From positions 1 through 10,350 of the forward strand of contig JAKBGL010000030.1 of the NCBI GenBank assembly GCA_021833085.1: DNA of 10,350 bases, written 5' to 3'. Position numbers and translations under genes: made by a program. Source of the stretch: Actinomycetes bacterium (GTDB taxonomy: Bacteria > Actinomycetota > Acidimicrobiia > Acidimicrobiales > Acidimicrobiaceae). Under the pieces are notes generated by a model. That model saw nothing but the letters and a program-made list of their open reading frames with translations. It was not told the DNA's origin and did not search any database. Numbering within the stretch: the first letter of the stretch is position 1; every line of letters begins with the position of its first letter. This document shows positions 1 through 6,221 of the stretch, piece after piece.

Positions 1-1
1 C

Positions 2-583
2 TCGCTGCCTGCGTTGGATCGTAGAAGTTTCGTGGAACCCGACATCGAGATCCAACACGAAGAGATTGCTCCAATACCCGGACGGTCGTTAAAGGTGATC
101 TGGACTCCAGGCCACTCTCCTGGACACATCTGTCTCTATGAAGGAAGGTCGAAACGCCTTTTCTCAGGTGATCACATTCTCCCACGCATCACGGCCAACA
201 TCTCGTATCATCCCCAGTCGGGAGACAATCCGCTACGGGACTACTTAGAGTCACTAGAGAAAATCAACAACTACGATATCGAAGAGGTTGAGCCTGCACA
301 TGAGTATCAGTTTAAAGAGGTGGCAATGAGAATAAAGGAGATACAGCACCACCATATCGAGCGACTCGTTGAGATCAAAACGGTCCTTAAGTCGCCGCCA
401 TCAAAGACCGCATGGGATGTGGCACAGGAACTTACTTGGTCTAGACCGTTCAACAGCTATCCACCTTTCATGAAGAGAATGGCTGTGGGAGAGACGGTCG
501 CTCACCTCAAATATTTAATCAGCTCTAAAGAGGTCATCACGCATAACGACAATCCCGTTACGTACTCCCCCTTGGAACTGTAG
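2..583 (+). CDS. MBL-fold metallo-hydrolase with C-terminal winged-helix domain (5' end cut off)
   Basis: This is the C-terminal part of a metallo-beta-lactamase-fold hydrolase. The reading frame is open to the left edge, so the true start lies outside the window; the TTG at 14 is not a convincing start. The MBL motif TPGHSPGH (bases 104-127) supplies a metal-binding His, SGDH (164-175) the bridging Asp, and PAHE (293-304) the last metal-binding His. The roughly 90 residues after PAHE are helical and basic, then end in a short winged-helix-like segment (AWDVAQELTW, then VAHLKYLISSKEV). This matches the LACTB2-like winged helix attached to this MBL subfamily. The HxHxDH motif would lie in the missing N-terminal part. 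The substrate cannot be told from sequence; thioesters, lactones and RNA are all known for relatives. The gene ends 38 nt before the EthD-like gene and is probably co-transcribed with it. Confidence 0.88.
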   Translation, partial: SLPALDRRSFVEPDIEIQHEEIAPIPGRSLKVIWTPGHSPGHICLYEGRSKRLFSGDHILPRITANISYHPQSGDNPLRDYLESLEKINNYDIEEVEPAHEYQFKEVAMRIKEIQHHHIERLVEIKTVLKSPPSKTAWDVAQELTWSRPFNSYPPFMKRMAVGETVAHLKYLISSKEVITHNDNPVTYSPLEL

Positions 584-621
584 TAATCTATAACCTTGAC
601 AAACTCTCAAAAGGAGACGAT

Positions 622-930
622 GTGGTCAAACTAGTTGCACTATGGGGACGGCTTCGAGACGAGAACTCCCAAGAAGAGTTTCTCGGTGAATACATGAAAG
701 ATCACATTCCACTTGTGAACAAAGTGCCACGCCTCAATTCCGTTACGCTTTCTTACATACCCAACGGACCCTACTCACGTCTAGCTGAACTCTACTTCTC
801 CGATGTCTCTTCTCTGCAGTTCGCGTTATCCTCGCCTGAAGGCAAAGCATTGGTCGATCACTCAAAAACTCTTGTAGATAAGTTTGGAGTCACGCTGACC
901 AACTTCATAGCAGTAGAGGAAAATAACTAG
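622..930 (+). CDS. EthD-family small protein (dimeric alpha/beta-barrel)
   Basis: A 102-residue protein of EthD-domain type and length. The visible signature is a YMKDHIPLVNKVPRL stretch (residues 24-38), where the His-Ile-Pro-Leu segment followed by a helix matches the family's HxPLxxxxPG motif. An AELYFSDVSSLQFALSSPEG stretch follows (residues 55-74), corresponding to the second ferredoxin-like repeat with its helix. Family members are usually dimers, and their functions range from ether degradation accessory protein to polyketide-type cyclase or unknown; no specific role can be assigned here. The GTG start at 622 is preceded by AAGGAGA at 611-617. An ATG at 620 is in another frame and stops after four codons. 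Downstream is the convergent ygfZ gene, 76 nt away. Family confidence is good, function unknown. Confidence 0.82.
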   Translation: MVKLVALWGRLRDENSQEEFLGEYMKDHIPLVNKVPRLNSVTLSYIPNGPYSRLAELYFSDVSSLQFALSSPEGKALVDHSKTLVDKFGVTLTNFIAVEENN

Positions 931-1006
931 GCCAACCCGATAGCTACGATGCAACTGGGGACTAGTTATTCGTAATCCCTGTTATGACCTACGTGCCAAC
1001 GCACTA
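931..1006. other. Convergent intergenic gap with an imperfect stem-loop
   Basis: This gap lies between the stops of the EthD-like gene (+) and ygfZ (-). Bases 953-983 can fold into an imperfect hairpin: AAC/GTT at the base, GGGA/TCCC in the middle with a T-T mismatch and bulges, and TTA/TAA closing a TTCG loop at 969-972. No run of T follows on either strand, so it is not a canonical intrinsic terminator. It is nonetheless the only structure placed to separate the two converging transcripts. Assignment as a terminator would be guesswork. Confidence 0.25.
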
Positions 1007-1864
1007 CTAAGAGGGTTTAGTTCTTATAAAACGGACATTTGAAGACGCACCAATAAACTCCACCGACAACTTATCAGCATAACTTCTCTTTACATATCCC
1101 GTGGCTAACATAAGCTTTGAGTGGTCGTCGAGATAAAACGTAGTGACTTTACCAGCTTCGACATCATCAACGGTAAGTGTCTCAGAGTGGAGAGTTGCAT
1201 CAAAAGAATTGGTGTCATCAAGCGGAGCAAGGGTTGAAAACACTAACGGCGCAGTAGAACCTCTTGAGTCCATCCGAGCTACTAGCTCCTGTCCTGTGTA
1301 ACAACCCTTAGACAGCGAAACAGATGCTGTAAAAATATCTGGAAACGTTGCAGGGAAGGCAGAGGTATCGGAAAGATCACGCATTAGCGGGGCTACGCGT
1401 TCAGCTCTAAGTAGGCCAAGACCATTGATGTCCAGACGAGTCTCGAGTTCTTCGTGGTCTACTTCACTTTTTTCTCCTAATCTCAAAACAAACGGGGCTG
1501 GGATCAAGTTGGTCGAAGTGTAGGTTACGGGGCTAAAGTCCCCCATACTTTCATGATCTCTAATAACTACATGAGCGGAACCTTCAAGAACAAACTCCGT
1601 CTTTGCCCGAATTGCGAAGCGTTTTAGTCTTGCAAGAAGAGACTCGCTGTATCCCTCGTCAACTAAGAGGACAAAGTCGTCGTCTCTTCTCACAACTGTG
1701 ACTAGAGAGTTTACCTTTCCACTTGGTTCAAGGATAAAAGCATCGACTGCGTCTTCTCGTTCGATTAGTGAACCGATATCTGCAGTAACTTGGCCCTGGA
1801 GATACTCGCTTGCACCTTTCCCTGTGAGCCTCACCGCATCAAGTGGAAGTTGAATCCCTCTCAA
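1007..1864 (-). CDS. ygfZ: YgfZ/GcvT-family folate-binding protein
   Basis: A 285-residue homologue of YgfZ (bacterial COG0354 family; CAF17/IBA57 in mitochondria), a tetrahydrofolate-binding relative of GcvT that helps maintain certain [4Fe-4S] enzymes. The decisive motif is KGCYTGQE at residues 186-193, the invariant K-G-C-Y-x-G-Q-E of the family with its conserved Cys188. The N-terminal part (VRLTGKGASEYLQGQVTADI, residues 11-30) also fits, as does the LEPSGKV segment at 45-51. Length is normal. The TTG start overlaps the trpE stop by four bases (TTGA, 1861-1864), so translation is probably coupled to trpE. It is the last gene of the histidine/tryptophan operon. Its presence there has no obvious pathway reason. 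Function is inferred from the family; the family call itself is firm. Confidence 0.92.
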   Translation of the reverse strand: MRGIQLPLDAVRLTGKGASEYLQGQVTADIGSLIEREDAVDAFILEPSGKVNSLVTVVRRDDDFVLLVDEGYSESLLARLKRFAIRAKTEFVLEGSAHVVIRDHESMGDFSPVTYTSTNLIPAPFVLRLGEKSEVDHEELETRLDINGLGLLRAERVAPLMRDLSDTSAFPATFPDIFTASVSLSKGCYTGQELVARMDSRGSTAPLVFSTLAPLDDTNSFDATLHSETLTVDDVEAGKVTTFYLDDHSKLMLATGYVKRSYADKLSVEFIGASSNVRFIRTKPS

Positions 1865-3390
1865 AGCTCCGCCTTTAATTCAGTACCACTGTTAGCTACA
1901 TCGACTGCTGCTAAAACAGCTTTAGCCTTGTTGATGCACTCAAGGTCCTCCATCTCTGGATCCGAATCCGCCACTATGCCAGCACCAGCTTGTACCCACC
2001 CTCTCCCATCGTTCAACACCACCGCTGTACGTATGGCAATAGCTACATCAAGGTTACCGTTAAAACCTAAGTAACCAAAGATTCCGCCGTATACACCTCT
2101 TCGTAAAGTCTCAAGTTCATCGATAATCTCCATAGCGCGAACTTTGGGTGCCCCCGACAAGGTACCTGCTGGCATCGTTGCCCTTAAGACGTCAATTGAG
2201 TTAAATTCATCACGGAGGCAACCATGCACCTCTGAAGAGAGGTGCATGACATGGGAGAACTTTTCAAGTACCATAAACTCATTAACGGTTACCGATCCGA
2301 AAGATGATACTTTCCCTAGATCATTTCTTGCCAAGTCGACAAGCATAACGTGCTCTGCGACCTCTTTGGGATGTTCCAAAAGCTCCGCACCCAAGGCACG
2401 ATCAGCGTCCTCTGAATCTCCTCTTGGTCGAGTTCCCGCTATTGGCCGAGTAACGATCTTCTCGCCGGTGACTCTTACAAGAGCCTCAGGAGAAGAACCG
2501 ACCACACTAAAGTCACTCGCCTTCAAAAAGTACATGTACGGCGAAGGGTTAAGCAGTCTCAAGGCTCGGTACAGCTCAAACGGAGAACTATGAAGCTGAA
2601 ACCCAAAACGCTGCGATAGTACGACTTGGAAGATCTCACCATCAAGTATCTGCTCTTTAGCGACTTCAACTGCGTCTATATACTCTTGCGAAGACACGAA
2701 GCGTTGGCTTGGCTCAGCAACACTTTGAGTCGCCTCATACACTCTTGCTTGCGGTAAGGTTGGATGGGTCAAGTCCCTAACCATCGCCTCTAGTGATGCG
2801 ACAGCGTCGTTAAACTCTCCTCGGAGACTCTCTTCCGATCGATCCTCTGGTACTATCACATTTTTCACCAGTGTCACTATTTGGCGCCAATGGTCAAAGA
2901 TTGCCAGCTCGCCAACCACTTGTAAGTGGGCGTCCGGCATACCAGTGCCATCAGGTCGCCCGGGTCCCAAGATAGGCTCCACTTCACGAACCACATCATA
3001 CGCCAGGTAACCGACTAACCCTGAATCAAATACCTCGTGAACTACAGGCTCACGATACGTTTTTAGTAGTTCATCTACATAGTCTAAAACTCTCTGGCCA
3101 TCAGACTCCATCGGGAGATCATAACCATCGACTACGACTGAGTCGGTTGTCTTGGTCACCACAGCAAGTGGGTTACGACCGACAAAAGAGTATCTAGACC
3201 ATCGCTCACCTTGTTCAACGGACTCTAGAATAAATCCGATACTATCGTCTTTAACTAGACTACTGAACGCTGTCAGTGGGGTTAACGTATCAGCGATCAA
3301 AGACACCTTGACCTGAGCAAGCTTGGAAGATAGGCATCTCTGATAGAACTGATCGAAACCACTGAAGATGTCATCAAAGTTGCAGTACAC
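1861..3390 (-). CDS. trpE: Anthranilate synthase component I
   Basis: A 509-residue chorismate-utilising enzyme that makes anthranilate from chorismate, with ammonia delivered by TrpG; this is the first committed step of tryptophan synthesis. Visible features are an N-terminal regulatory part with FILES at residues 53-57 (the LLES-type tryptophan-binding element), PSPYMYFL at 282-289, PIAGTRPRG at 316-324, HVMLVDLARNDLG at 347-359, HVMHLSSEV at 380-388, PAGTLSGAPK at 407-416 and GIVADSDPEMEDLE near 471. Ala in PIAGT indicates TrpE; aminodeoxychorismate synthase PabB normally has Lys there. The GTG start lies 3 nt after the hisI stop, with AAGGAG about 12 nt upstream. No trpG or other trp gene is in the window. 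The coding region contains a perfect hairpin (2223-2248). Inhibition by tryptophan is likely from the conserved N-terminal element. Confidence 0.96.
   Translation of the reverse strand: MYCNFDDIFSGFDQFYQRCLSSKLAQVKVSLIADTLTPLTAFSSLVKDDSIGFILESVEQGERWSRYSFVGRNPLAVVTKTTDSVVVDGYDLPMESDGQRVLDYVDELLKTYREPVVHEVFDSGLVGYLAYDVVREVEPILGPGRPDGTGMPDAHLQVVGELAIFDHWRQIVTLVKNVIVPEDRSEESLRGEFNDAVASLEAMVRDLTHPTLPQARVYEATQSVAEPSQRFVSSQEYIDAVEVAKEQILDGEIFQVVLSQRFGFQLHSSPFELYRALRLLNPSPYMYFLKASDFSVVGSSPEALVRVTGEKIVTRPIAGTRPRGDSEDADRALGAELLEHPKEVAEHVMLVDLARNDLGKVSSFGSVTVNEFMVLEKFSHVMHLSSEVHGCLRDEFNSIDVLRATMPAGTLSGAPKVRAMEIIDELETLRRGVYGGIFGYLGFNGNLDVAIAIRTAVVLNDGRGWVQAGAGIVADSDPEMEDLECINKAKAVLAAVDVANSGTELKAEL
2223..2248. 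repeat. Perfect 11-bp inverted repeat with 4-nt loop inside trpE
   Basis: Bases 2223-2233 (CATGCACCTCT) and 2238-2248 (AGAGGTGCATG) are exact reverse complements around the loop GAAG. In trpE mRNA this would form an uninterrupted 11-bp stem with a CUUC loop, spanning codons for the conserved motif VMHLSSEVHG (about residues 381-390). It has no following T-run on the coding strand. Whether it does anything is unknown, since the motif itself constrains the codons. Confidence 0.6.
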
Positions 3391-3393
3391 CTT

Positions 3394-3762
3394 CTAGCGG
3401 TTCTCCTTAGCCACTGTATTGAAAAAGCATGAGTATGCTCCGGTATGACACGCACCTTCACCGATCTGAACCACCTTCACCAACAAAGTGTCAAGATCAC
3501 AGTCGCTCTTTATCTCCTTTATAATTTGCACGTTTCCCGAGGTTTCACCCTTAGCCCAGTACTGTTGTCGAGAACGCGAATAGAACCACGTCCTTCCGGT
3601 TTGTATAGATCTCTCCAGCGCTGTCTTGTCCATATAAGCGACCATAAGAACCGCTTCGTTTTCATCAACGACAACAGCTGGAATCAGACCATCTGTCGAG
3701 TATCTTAGCGTATCGAGTTCAAAGTCACATATAAGTGACTTTGTTGGCATTGAGTTGTTCAC
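3394..3762 (-). CDS. hisI: Phosphoribosyl-AMP cyclohydrolase
   Basis: A 122-residue monofunctional HisI that opens the adenine ring of PR-AMP to give ProFAR, the third step of histidine synthesis. It has the full family core: VLMVAYMDKTAL at residues 38-49, TGRTWFYSRSRQQYWAKGE at 55-73, SDCDLDTLL at 86-94 and GEGACHTGAYSCFF at 101-114. Zinc ligands Cys88, Cys105 and Cys112 and magnesium ligands Asp87, Asp89 and Asp91 are all present. There is no fused HisE domain, so PR-ATP pyrophosphatase must be encoded elsewhere. The GTG start at 3762 overlaps the stop of the GroES-like gene (GTGA, 3759-3762) and has AGGA 8 nt upstream (3771-3774). An ATG four codons in (3750) is a possible alternative. 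Confidence 0.96.
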   Translation of the reverse strand: MNNSMPTKSLICDFELDTLRYSTDGLIPAVVVDENEAVLMVAYMDKTALERSIQTGRTWFYSRSRQQYWAKGETSGNVQIIKEIKSDCDLDTLLVKVVQIGEGACHTGAYSCFFNTVAKENR

Positions 3763-4088
3763 AAATAAAGTCCTGTCTCGTTCTCTATGCGGTCTGCAGC
3801 GACTGCATGGATATCACGTTCTCTCAGTATTAGGTATGCATCACCTTGAACCTCAACCTCATACCTATCATCGGGAGAGAAAAGAACCAAGTCACCGGAC
3901 TTTATAGATCGCACACTCGGACCAACCGCGACTACCTCAGCCCACGTAAGTCTCTTAGCCACTTGAGCAGTCGCAGGAATTAGGATACCTGACCTAGACT
4001 GCCTCTCCCCTTCTCCGGTGGGTTGAGAGACCAAGACTCTGTCAGCCAGCATGGTTATTGGCTGCTTAGTTTTGTCTCCGTCGGTCAC
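3759..4088 (-). CDS. GroES-like co-chaperonin family protein inside the his operon
   Basis: About 109 residues with a GroES (Cpn10) fold signature. ITMLADRVLV (residues 11-20) matches the N-terminal PLHDRVLV strand. SGILIP (33-38) matches the mobile-loop segment whose Ile-x-Ile/Leu contacts GroEL. WAEVVAVGPS (49-58) matches the GxVxAVG strand, and SGDLVLF (64-70) matches VGDxVxF. The segment ending YLILRERDIHAV matches the C-terminal ILxExDILAV. Compared with GroES, the roof hairpin between AVG and VGD is missing. The start chosen is GTG at 4088, 20 nt after the hisF stop and with GGAGG at 4093-4097. A longer TTG frame from 4118 overlaps hisF and lacks such a site. The stop overlaps the hisI start. 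Whether it works with GroEL or has a separate role is unknown. It is probably not the housekeeping groES, which normally sits next to groEL. Confidence 0.82.
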   Translation of the reverse strand: MTDGDKTKQPITMLADRVLVSQPTGEGERQSRSGILIPATAQVAKRLTWAEVVAVGPSVRSIKSGDLVLFSPDDRYEVEVQGDAYLILRERDIHAVAADRIENETGLYL

Positions 4089-4091
4089 GGT

Positions 4092-4097
4092 ACCTCC
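4092..4097 (-). promoter_or_regulatory. Ribosome-binding site deciding the GroES-like start
   Basis: The coding strand reads GGAGGT at 4097-4092, just before the GTG at 4088. It lies inside the longer TTG-started frame, which argues that translation begins at the GTG rather than at the TTG at 4118. The spacing (about 4 nt from GGAGG) is on the short side. Confidence 0.6.
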
Positions 4098-4108
4098 ATT
4101 TAAGACAG

Positions 4109-4879
4109 TTAAGAACAAAGCTCAACTGGGCGAACATTTAGTCCTTTAGAAAATAGCGCATCTTTGACTTGTTTGATTCGGATCTCACCGTAATGAAATA
4201 CAGATGCAGCTAATAGTCCCTGCGCACTACCCTCTAATGCTCCTTCAACAAAGTCTTCAATAGACCCCACGCCTCCAGAGGCAATAACAGGTATTGATGT
4301 CGTTTCAGTCATTGCCTTTACAAGTTCAATGTCGAAACCCTCCTTTGTCCCATCTCGATCCATGGAGGTGACAAGCAGCTCGCCAGCTCCCCGTTCCTCG
4401 ACCTCTTGGGCCCAAGAGAGTGCGTCAACACCTGTTGGTTGTGTACCTCCATGAGTAAATACCTCAAAGCGATTGCCCACCCTTTTAACGTCTATCGCTA
4501 CAACCACAGACTGGGAACCGAAGGTTTTGGCTACCTCACCGATCAACTTCGGGTTTCTAACGGCTGCAGAGTTAAACGACACCTTATCAGCCCCAGAGTG
4601 CAAGATAACTGCAGCCTGATCCAAGGATGTAACTCCACCGCCGACTGTGAGAGGAATGAAAACTGCCGACGCTGTATCCCGCAGCAGATCCACCATAGTT
4701 GAACGCCCTTCAACCGATGCACCGATATCTAAAAAGATCAGCTCATCAGCGCCTTCTTTCTCGTAGTATGAAGCTAGTTCGACAGGGTCACCTGCATCTT
4801 TTAGATCCAAGAAACCGACACCTTTGACAACTCGGCTATCTTTTACGTCGAGGCAGGGAATGACTCTTACGACGTCCAC
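4109..4879 (-). CDS. hisF: Imidazole glycerol phosphate synthase, cyclase subunit
   Basis: A 256-residue (beta/alpha)8 barrel that condenses PRFAR with ammonia from HisH to give imidazole glycerol phosphate and AICAR. The two catalytic aspartates are at the canonical places: Asp11 in IPCLDV and Asp130 in VVVAIDVKR. Phosphate-binding and family motifs include LTVGGGV (77-83), [10 protein letters not shown] (97-106), THGGTQPTG (142-150), [11 protein letters not shown] (about 171-181) and [11 protein letters not shown] (about 196-206). Length is normal. The GTG start overlaps the end of hisA by 13 nt. AAGGAGG at 4890-4896, 10 nt upstream and still inside hisA, gives it its own strong ribosome-binding site. 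Its partner HisH is encoded two genes upstream. Confidence 0.97.
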   Translation of the reverse strand: MDVVRVIPCLDVKDSRVVKGVGFLDLKDAGDPVELASYYEKEGADELIFLDIGASVEGRSTMVDLLRDTASAVFIPLTVGGGVTSLDQAAVILHSGADKVSFNSAAVRNPKLIGEVAKTFGSQSVVVAIDVKRVGNRFEVFTHGGTQPTGVDALSWAQEVEERGAGELLVTSMDRDGTKEGFDIELVKAMTETTSIPVIASGGVGSIEDFVEGALEGSAQGLLAASVFHYGEIRIKQVKDALFSKGLNVRPVELCS

Positions 4880-5607
4880 TTTGACAGAGCCTCCTTGAGG
4901 TCAATTCTGCCATCGTGTATAGCTCGCCCAACAACGGCTCCAAAGATACTGCGACTTGCTACGTTCACCTCAGAGAGTTCCTCAAGATCAGCAAGCGTCC
5001 CCACGCCTCCAGAGGCTATAAGTTCCACATCAAAACGCTCTAATATAGCTGTATAGGTTCTCGTATCAGGACCTTTAAACGTTCCGTCTTTCGAAATGTC
5101 CGTTGCCAGGATACGCTTGCAGCCAAAGTCCAAGCAGTCTTCGATAGCTCTAAAGAGTTCGATCTCAGAGTTTTCTTGCCATCCATGTGTAGCAACAGCT
5201 AGAGTACGACCAACACGCCGATAGTCCAACGATGCAATAACTCTACCTGGATACTCTTTGTTTAGTGAAGCAAAATACTCGCGATCATGTACGACTGATG
5301 TCCCAACGATAACCCTTGCAACTCCTTTTTCAAGGTACTTCCGTGCTGACTCTAGCGAACGCACTCCACCGCCTACCTGGGCTTCAACTCCTATCTTTGT
5401 CGCGACTCTTTCGATCAAGTCAACGTTCACAGGATAACCGACCTTAGCTGCATCAAGATCAACTATGTGAATAGAGCCAATTCCTAAACTAAAGAGATAG
5501 CTAGCCGCTGTTTCGACATCTTCATAGTCGATCACGCTATCGTAGTTTCCCTGAACAAGACGAACACAGCGTCCATTAATTATATCGATTGCAGGTATCA
5601 GTTTCAA
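4867..5607 (-). CDS. hisA: ProFAR isomerase (HisA), apparently not of PriA type
   Basis: A 246-residue (beta/alpha)8 barrel isomerising ProFAR to PRFAR. Catalytic Asp8 (IPAIDI) and the second acid Asp128 in SLDYRR are present, with phosphate-binding VGGGVRS (78-84), ARVIVGTS (97-104), ATDISKDGT (168-176) and IASGGV (197-202). In actinobacteria this slot is normally occupied by PriA, which also performs the TrpF reaction. Here the loop reads THGWQENS (140-147), close to the ordinary HisA form (SGWQENS in E. coli). PriA of Mycobacterium tuberculosis has GRGWET at this place, with an Arg needed for dual activity. The present protein has His141 instead. I therefore favour dedicated HisA; dual activity cannot be excluded by eye. 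The TTG start overlaps the hisH stop (TTGA, 5604-5607). Confidence 0.95.
   Translation of the reverse strand: MKLIPAIDIINGRCVRLVQGNYDSVIDYEDVETAASYLFSLGIGSIHIVDLDAAKVGYPVNVDLIERVATKIGVEAQVGGGVRSLESARKYLEKGVARVIVGTSVVHDREYFASLNKEYPGRVIASLDYRRVGRTLAVATHGWQENSEIELFRAIEDCLDFGCKRILATDISKDGTFKGPDTRTYTAILERFDVELIASGGVGTLADLEELSEVNVASRSIFGAVVGRAIHDGRIDLKEALSKWTS
4890..4896 (-). promoter_or_regulatory. Strong ribosome-binding site for hisF
   Basis: AAGGAGG on the coding strand, 10 nt before the hisF GTG and within the last codons of hisA. It confirms the GTG start and indicates independent initiation at hisF despite the 13-nt overlap. Confidence 0.7.
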
Positions 5608-6221
5608 AGTTTTCTACCCTCCGTTATCGCAACAAAGTTAGTGAGAATACTCAGTCCTATCTTCGAAGATTTCTCAGGATGGTATTGAGTTCCAAATACG
5701 TTAGCAAACTGGACAGATGCCACAAATCTTTCGCCATAGTCACAGTATGCCGTAGCGAATGCACTCGAGGTTACCGCATAGGAGTGCACAAAGTACACCC
5801 AGGGCTTATCATCGATACCGGCGTATAACTCTCCGCTCTCTTTGTGTAGCTCTAATGTATTCCACTGCATCTGCGGTAGACGACGGGCATTTCGAATCTT
5901 CCTTACCGTTCCTGGCAACACGCCAAGTCCGGTATGACCTTGTGACTCTTCTGAGTACTCGAACAGCATCTGCATACCAACGCAGACTCCAAGAAACGGC
6001 GTCTTTCCCCCAATTAGGTCCAGTACTAAAGTTTTGAAACCTCTTTCGTCTAACGCCTCCATGCACGCGCCAAAGTCACCCACGCCAGGAAGAACTACCC
6101 CAGAGGGAGATCCAATGTCTTTCGGATCGTTCACTAGATACGCTTCACCTGAGACAGCTTCAACAGCCTTGTAAGCTGAGAACAGGTTACCTATACCGTA
6201 ATCAAGAACTGCAATAGCTAT
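5604..6221 (-). CDS. hisH: Imidazole glycerol phosphate synthase, glutamine amidotransferase subunit; non-canonical start
   Basis: This class I glutaminase supplies ammonia to HisF. The catalytic triad is intact: Cys80 in LGVCVGMQ, His181 and Glu183 in YHPEK, with LPGVGDFG and VYFVHSYAV also present. The conserved N-terminus (AVLDYGIGNLFSAYKAVEAV) is encoded in frame but upstream of the first usual start codon, a GTG at 6134. Starting at that GTG would give 176 residues without the first strand and the DYGxGN motif. The only codons between the hisB stop (6222-6224) and this motif are ATA (6221), GCT, ATT (6215) and GCA, so initiation at ATA (205 residues) or ATT (203 residues) is inferred. 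An AAAGGG lies 10 nt before the ATA. A sequence error or unusual initiation are the alternatives. The C-terminal end overlaps hisA by 4 nt. Confidence 0.88.
   Translation of the reverse strand: MAIAVLDYGIGNLFSAYKAVEAVSGEAYLVNDPKDIGSPSGVVLPGVGDFGACMEALDERGFKTLVLDLIGGKTPFLGVCVGMQMLFEYSEESQGHTGLGVLPGTVRKIRNARRLPQMQWNTLELHKESGELYAGIDDKPWVYFVHSYAVTSSAFATAYCDYGERFVASVQFANVFGTQYHPEKSSKIGLSILTNFVAITEGRKL

Noticed and set aside
596..601. A perfect TTGACA (-35 consensus) before the EthD-like gene
   Set aside because: A -10 element at normal spacing would fall at the start codon (about 619-624), where there is none; a transcript from it would lack the ribosome-binding site.
4089..4118. Longer TTG start for the GroES-like protein
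   Set aside because: It overlaps hisF by 10 nt and adds ten residues not seen in GroES proteins, while a GGAGG site precedes the internal GTG at 4088.
5809..6066. 85-codon minus-strand frame inside hisH
   Set aside because: It is a shadow of hisH: extremely Arg/Ser-rich composition, no ribosome-binding site, and HisH motifs run through the other frame.
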